A DNA stretch of 49,367 nt from positions 1 through 49,367 of the forward strand of contig NZ_CP047293.1 of the NCBI RefSeq assembly GCF_018279165.1, in the 5' to 3' direction. Source of the DNA: Falsirhodobacter algicola. Lineage in GTDB: Bacteria; Pseudomonadota; Alphaproteobacteria; Rhodobacterales; Rhodobacteraceae. Shown here piece after piece: positions 48,663 through 49,367 of the stretch. Below the pieces are notes generated by a model. That model was not told the DNA's origin. It did not search any database and was given only the letters and a program-made list of their open reading frames with translations. Each line of letters starts with the position of its first letter. The first letter of the stretch is position 1. The position numbers and the translations under genes are program-made.

Positions 48663-49367
48663 TTTCTTGAAACCCGTTGATCAAAACGTCTTAGGTAAAG
48701 TCTTGCGGTAATCAGAGTAATCTGCATCCGAAAGGTTGCATCCTCTTCCTCAGAAAGACCTGGATGACTACCCTCAGGGTGCATTCTGCTCCACAGGCCC
48801 TTGGCAAACTGGGGCTTGTTGTCGTTCGACTGCCACTCGTTGTAGGCAGAAAGGAGGAAGGGGGGATCGATCTCTCCTAGGAACCTAAACCGATCGTTCA
48901 TCTTGTCTGACCCGTCATACCCAAGTCGGGTTGCAAGCTCCGATAGATAGCTTTCGGTAAAGGTTCGAAGCTGAGCATTCGCCCCTGCCCACTCGCCTCT
49001 TTGAAAGGCCGACATCGCTTGGTGCAAGTGTCCGAGAGCATTGCCGAAAGTGTGCTTCTTAAGAGTTCCCGTCACCTCGTTTTCGGCTTCTCGAAAATCC
49101 AAACCAGGCATGGACTGAGGGAGCATCCGCCTCAGCACCGGCTTGGCGATCATGACAGGCCCCTCTTCGAAAAGAGCTTGCCGCCCCGAGGGATCAGGAA
49201 TCTTCTCTTCTCCGATCTCAAAGCCATCCATCTTCAGCCCAGCAACAAGCCGCGACCAACTATCAGGACAGTTGCGCTTCGCCTGATCCGAAGCCGTAAT
49301 GGCATGTTCGATCATAGCTCTGGGAAGCTCACAGAGGCCGTTGACCGTTGGAACGGACCTCTGGCGT
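48659..49367 (-). CDS. HEPN/Abi-like protein embedded in the RM operon, C-terminal part (starts at 176)
   Basis: This is the main part (236 of 294 residues) of the gene that starts at 176 and crosses the coordinate origin. The C-terminal ~150 residues are helical (HLHQAMSAFQRGEWAGANAQ, then SHPGLSEEEDATFRMQI) and resemble the C-terminal domain of abortive-infection proteins of HEPN type; I do not see a clean R-x4-6-H site. It overlaps the methyltransferase stop and the helicase start by 4 bases each, yet is visibly AT-richer than the helicase. It looks like an exchangeable specificity or effector gene inside the RM operon. Confidence 0.65.
   Translation of the reverse strand, partial: RQRSVPTVNGLCELPRAMIEHAITASDQAKRNCPDSWSRLVAGLKMDGFEIGEEKIPDPSGRQALFEEGPVMIAKPVLRRMLPQSMPGLDFREAENEVTGTLKKHTFGNALGHLHQAMSAFQRGEWAGANAQLRTFTESYLSELATRLGYDGSDKMNDRFRFLGEIDPPFLLSAYNEWQSNDNKPQFAKGLWSRMHPEGSHPGLSEEEDATFRMQITLITARLYLRRFDQRVSRK

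Overview
The window reads as one complete, circular, conjugative plasmid of 49,367 bp from an alphaproteobacterium, most likely a Rhodobacterales (Roseobacter/Paracoccus-like) host. The case for a closed circle is direct: a reading frame that begins at 176 on the minus strand is still open at base 1 and continues in frame from base 49,367 down to 48,659, giving one 294-residue protein. Its start overlaps the gene before it, and its stop overlaps the gene after it, by ATGA. The host guess rests on the GC-rich backbone, a RepC-type initiator, a VirB/VirD4 set of alphaproteobacterial type, MobC plus a MOBP-like relaxase, and ArdC.

Layout. (1) 3222 back through base 1 to 45446 (minus strand): a five-gene, translationally coupled restriction-modification-like operon. 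It holds a HigA-type HTH protein, a large N6-adenine-type methyltransferase, an AT-richer HEPN/Abi-like protein, a DEAD/DEAH helicase and a T5orf172-type GIY-YIG nuclease. (2) 6557-3314 (minus): a reverse transcriptase overlapping a family A DNA polymerase that keeps its catalytic motifs; this is the best candidate for an unusual defence system. (3) 7404-6817: serine recombinase. (4) 9167-7573: repC coupled to a small exported protein, with a candidate antisense RNA and terminator upstream. (5) 10219-24063: trbM-like gene, divergent AT-rich promoter region, then virB1-virB11, eexN, virD4 and an LPD7-domain gene, nearly all overlapping or abutting. (6) 24176-32783: two convergent copper/redox blocks: exported Cys/His protein-copA-copB-copC-copD on plus; cytochromes, a Tat-exported multicopper oxidase, DUF305 and glutaredoxin-MauE proteins on minus. 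They meet at a shared terminator. (7) 34294-37311: relaxase, mobC, an IncP-like oriT, a membrane protein, parB, parA and a ribbon-helix-helix protein. (8) 37546-44230: ardC, a large ParB-domain protein, a HAD hydrolase and several noncoding GC-rich repeats present in two diverged copies. (9) 44449-45372: Abi_2 family gene with a near-consensus promoter.

Together the genes give replication (RepC), partition (ParAB), resolution (recombinase), transfer (Mob, T4SS, ArdC for anti-restriction on entry, EexN for exclusion), a copper-detoxification cargo, and a defence cargo clustered around the coordinate origin (RM-like operon, RT-PolA, Abi). The most interesting noncoding signal is the pair of structured leaders upstream of ardC and the ParB-domain gene. 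Several predicted stems differ between copies by compensating changes, and one copy is split by a ~1.06 kb insertion flanked by GACAGT.

All calls come from reading sequence and motifs by eye; no database search was run.
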